A stretch of 64,000 nt of DNA. Origin: Scatophagus argus (taxonomy: Eukaryota > Chordata > Actinopteri > Scatophagidae). Of this stretch, positions 62,601-64,000 are shown in pieces. Location: assembly GCF_020382885.2 (NCBI RefSeq), contig NC_058515.1, positions 9,469,223 to 9,533,222 of the forward strand. Direction: 5' to 3'. The notes below the pieces were generated by a model. That model saw only the letters and a program-made list of their open reading frames with translations. It was not told the origin of the DNA and did not search any database. The first letter of the stretch is position 1. Each line of letters begins with the position of its first letter. The position numbers were made by a program, and so were the translations under genes.

Positions 62601-63880
62601 AGAGCCGCTGACAGAGGTGACGGGTCACGCAGACAAAGAGGCAAACAGAGCGTTGGCCGGCGGCGCACAAAGACGACACAGGGGCCATCAACTGCAAACA
62701 AGAGGAGGAGCGAGGCTTCGGAGAGCCCTCTCCAAGCTGTGACAATCAGCTTAGTGTTACCTAAGCACCGGATACATGCTGGAAACAACAGCCACATTTG
62801 AGTACTGTAACAGCCATCCTGCATTTTTAATGGGCCCCGCTCGACAAAAAAAAAGAAAACATCCCGGTTCATCATCCCTTCATCCTTCTCCATCCAGCCT
62901 CTGTCCTCGCACAATGATGCAGCAGGTCGGCGCTGTGTCTCATGTGTCATCACCATTAGCGGGAGGGTTATTAGCTTTTCGACCGCAGCGCAGGGCCAGG
63001 ATGAGGTGTGTAATAAGCAGTGAACAATGGTTAGCGCTTTTCCTGGAGTGGAATAGAAACAGGAGACGTATCCCTTCTCTTGAAGCCAGGACTACACATT
63101 TAAGTGTAAAGTTTTTGAGCAGAATATAAGTGTGATACAGTATGTGTTGTGTCATGATGCCTTGCATGTTGTAGTGTGGACATCTTATCTCTGCGTTGTC
63201 ACTCGATTTTCTGTCCTCATGACCAAGTCAAATTCTGCCATTTTTAGTTGACTTAATTTTCCAGTCTGTCATCACGATCAGACATTTTTTAGTGGCTGAA
63301 CATTTTTCATGCCGATTGAAGAAACATGCTGATCTAAGAGAAGGCATTTCTGTATTGGAGCTTTCAACATCCCGTAACTGCTGCATCCATCTTATCTAGA
63401 GTTGTTGCCATTTTTCTGTCGTAATTTTTTTTGGCTCTGGTGGAGGATGAAGATTGTTGATCCTGCCTTCAGCACTCTAACTGGCTGACTTATTTTCCAG
63501 ACTGAGCTCAACACCAGAGCTGTCTGAATAGCTGAAACGATCCATAGGAAATGGTCTAATTTTGATGATCTCATGTATCTCCCCCTTTAGCTCTTATTTT
63601 CTCAGTATTATTGATTGTGTCCAGGCACCCCCCCCCCCCCAGCTCCCCATGACATGATACATATATGTTGGTGTTTCAGTCTCTCACCTATCCACATGTG
63701 GAGATCAGCTCCCAGTTGACCACGGTTGTCCAGCACCAGGTAGGAGTCCCCATTATAAAAGGCTCCCACCTCTGAGGGATCCAGCAGCACTGCCTTCATC
63801 TTCTCCACCCTCCACACCCGGAGGCCCGGCTCCCGGACCTCTGGGCCAAACTGACCTGGTGCTGCCTGGAAGGGGAGCAT
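59473..63880 (-). CDS. capg: Macrophage-capping protein CapG (gelsolin family)
   Basis: Calcium-dependent barbed-end actin capper of cytoplasm and nucleus; unlike gelsolin it has three repeats and does not sever. Eight coding exons, in transcript order: 63880-63688, 62090-61936, 61564-61406, 61269-61120, 60869-60783, 60698-60566, 59814-59723 and 59538-59473, total 344 aa (human 348). Gelsolin repeats lie at about 12-115 ([21 protein letters not shown]), 125-230 ([27 protein letters not shown]) and 243-344 ([30 protein letters not shown]). The closing [20 protein letters not shown] is the CAPG ending almost residue for residue. The start codon follows its acceptor by one base, so the 5' UTR lies in an exon to the right; 63881-64000 shows only intron. 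Intron 1 (1.6 kb) holds no other gene. Confidence 0.95.
59575..59625 (+). repeat. Compound (GT)n(GA)n microsatellite in the last capg intron
   Basis: About 17 GT units followed without a break by about 8 GA units, 37 bp inside the intron from the acceptor of the last capg exon (59538). It should be highly polymorphic. Confidence 0.9.
59865..59935. repeat. Short LINE-tail-like repeat fragment in a capg intron
   Basis: AAGATAAGATAGGCCTGTAT followed by TAGTCCCGCACTGGAAGAATTC, a degenerate version of the fish repeat phrase GATAAG...CCTTTATTAGTCCCAC...GGGAAATTC. The same phrase opens the larger repeat near 51280. Family not assigned. Confidence 0.45.
60014..60058. repeat. Second LINE-tail-like repeat fragment in the same capg intron
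   Basis: AGATAGATAGACACTTTATTGATCCTGAGGGAAATTCAAG-type sequence: a GATA run joined to TTTATTGATCC and GGGAAATTC, a hallmark 3' end of fish non-LTR retrotransposons read in reverse. A (TTTA)n run follows at about 60107-60127. Confidence 0.5.
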
Positions 63881-64000
63881 ACTGCAAGGAAACAAGAAGA
63901 AGACCGGTAAGACGCACGGACAAAAAGAGTAGGATGTAGTGGGGAGGGATTTACAACAGTCAACACGAGCATGATTTCTACAGTAGGAGTCAGTCAAATG

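Noticed and set aside
62538-63129. Overlapping frames of 87-124 aa on both strands in capg intron 1
   Set aside because: They have mutually overlapping frames and no domains, and a normal long first intron explains the space.

Overview
This is vertebrate nuclear DNA, most likely from a ray-finned fish and probably a percomorph teleost. The evidence is split genes with short, GT-AG-bounded introns, Tc1/mariner-type miniature elements of a kind common in fish, and fish-like protein variants (for example p53 and GLUT4). The gene set gabarap, gps2, eif5a, ybx2, slc2a4 and tp53, followed by a type II C-type lectin, resembles human 17p13.1 (GABARAP, GPS2, EIF5A, YBX2, SLC2A4, TP53, with ASGR1/ASGR2/CLEC10A nearby). 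That synteny supports the assignments made from protein sequence.

Layout, left to right: the 3' end of gabarap (+, about 0.3-0.8 kb); gps2 (+, 3.1-5.7 kb, with a ZNF143/ETS-type promoter near 2.5 kb); eif5a (-, 8.1-11.6 kb, with a noncoding first exon near 13.6 kb); ybx2 (+, 16.9-19.8 kb, with a 36-codon upstream ORF just before the start); slc2a4/GLUT4 (-, 22.4-30.3 kb); a gene-free stretch with a Tc1-like miniature element; tp53 (+, 35.8-39.3 kb, with a p53-type response element inside intron 3); an unfamiliar secreted-looking protein with one C-type lectin domain, five fibronectin III domains and a short C-terminal tail (+, 41.4-47.7 kb); a type II membrane C-type lectin without the usual calcium/sugar residues (+, 48.9-52.0 kb); a PRY-SPRY (B30.2) protein with repeated helical exons (-, 52.9-56.9 kb); and capg (-, 59.5-63.9 kb), whose coding region is complete.

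The genes from gabarap to tp53 are conserved housekeeping or signalling genes: autophagy, corepressor, translation elongation, mRNA packaging, glucose transport and DNA-damage response. The 41-57 kb block is the accessory part. Two C-type lectin genes and one B30.2 gene suggest recognition or immune roles, but no direct evidence links them in one pathway. The CTLD-FN3 gene is the best candidate for something poorly described.

Coding exons were deduced by eye from reading frame, splice sites and phase. The intron phases and total lengths of every gene below close without a frame error. UTR ends and transcription starts are not determined. I saw no tRNA, rRNA, CRISPR array, LTR element or virus-derived gene.
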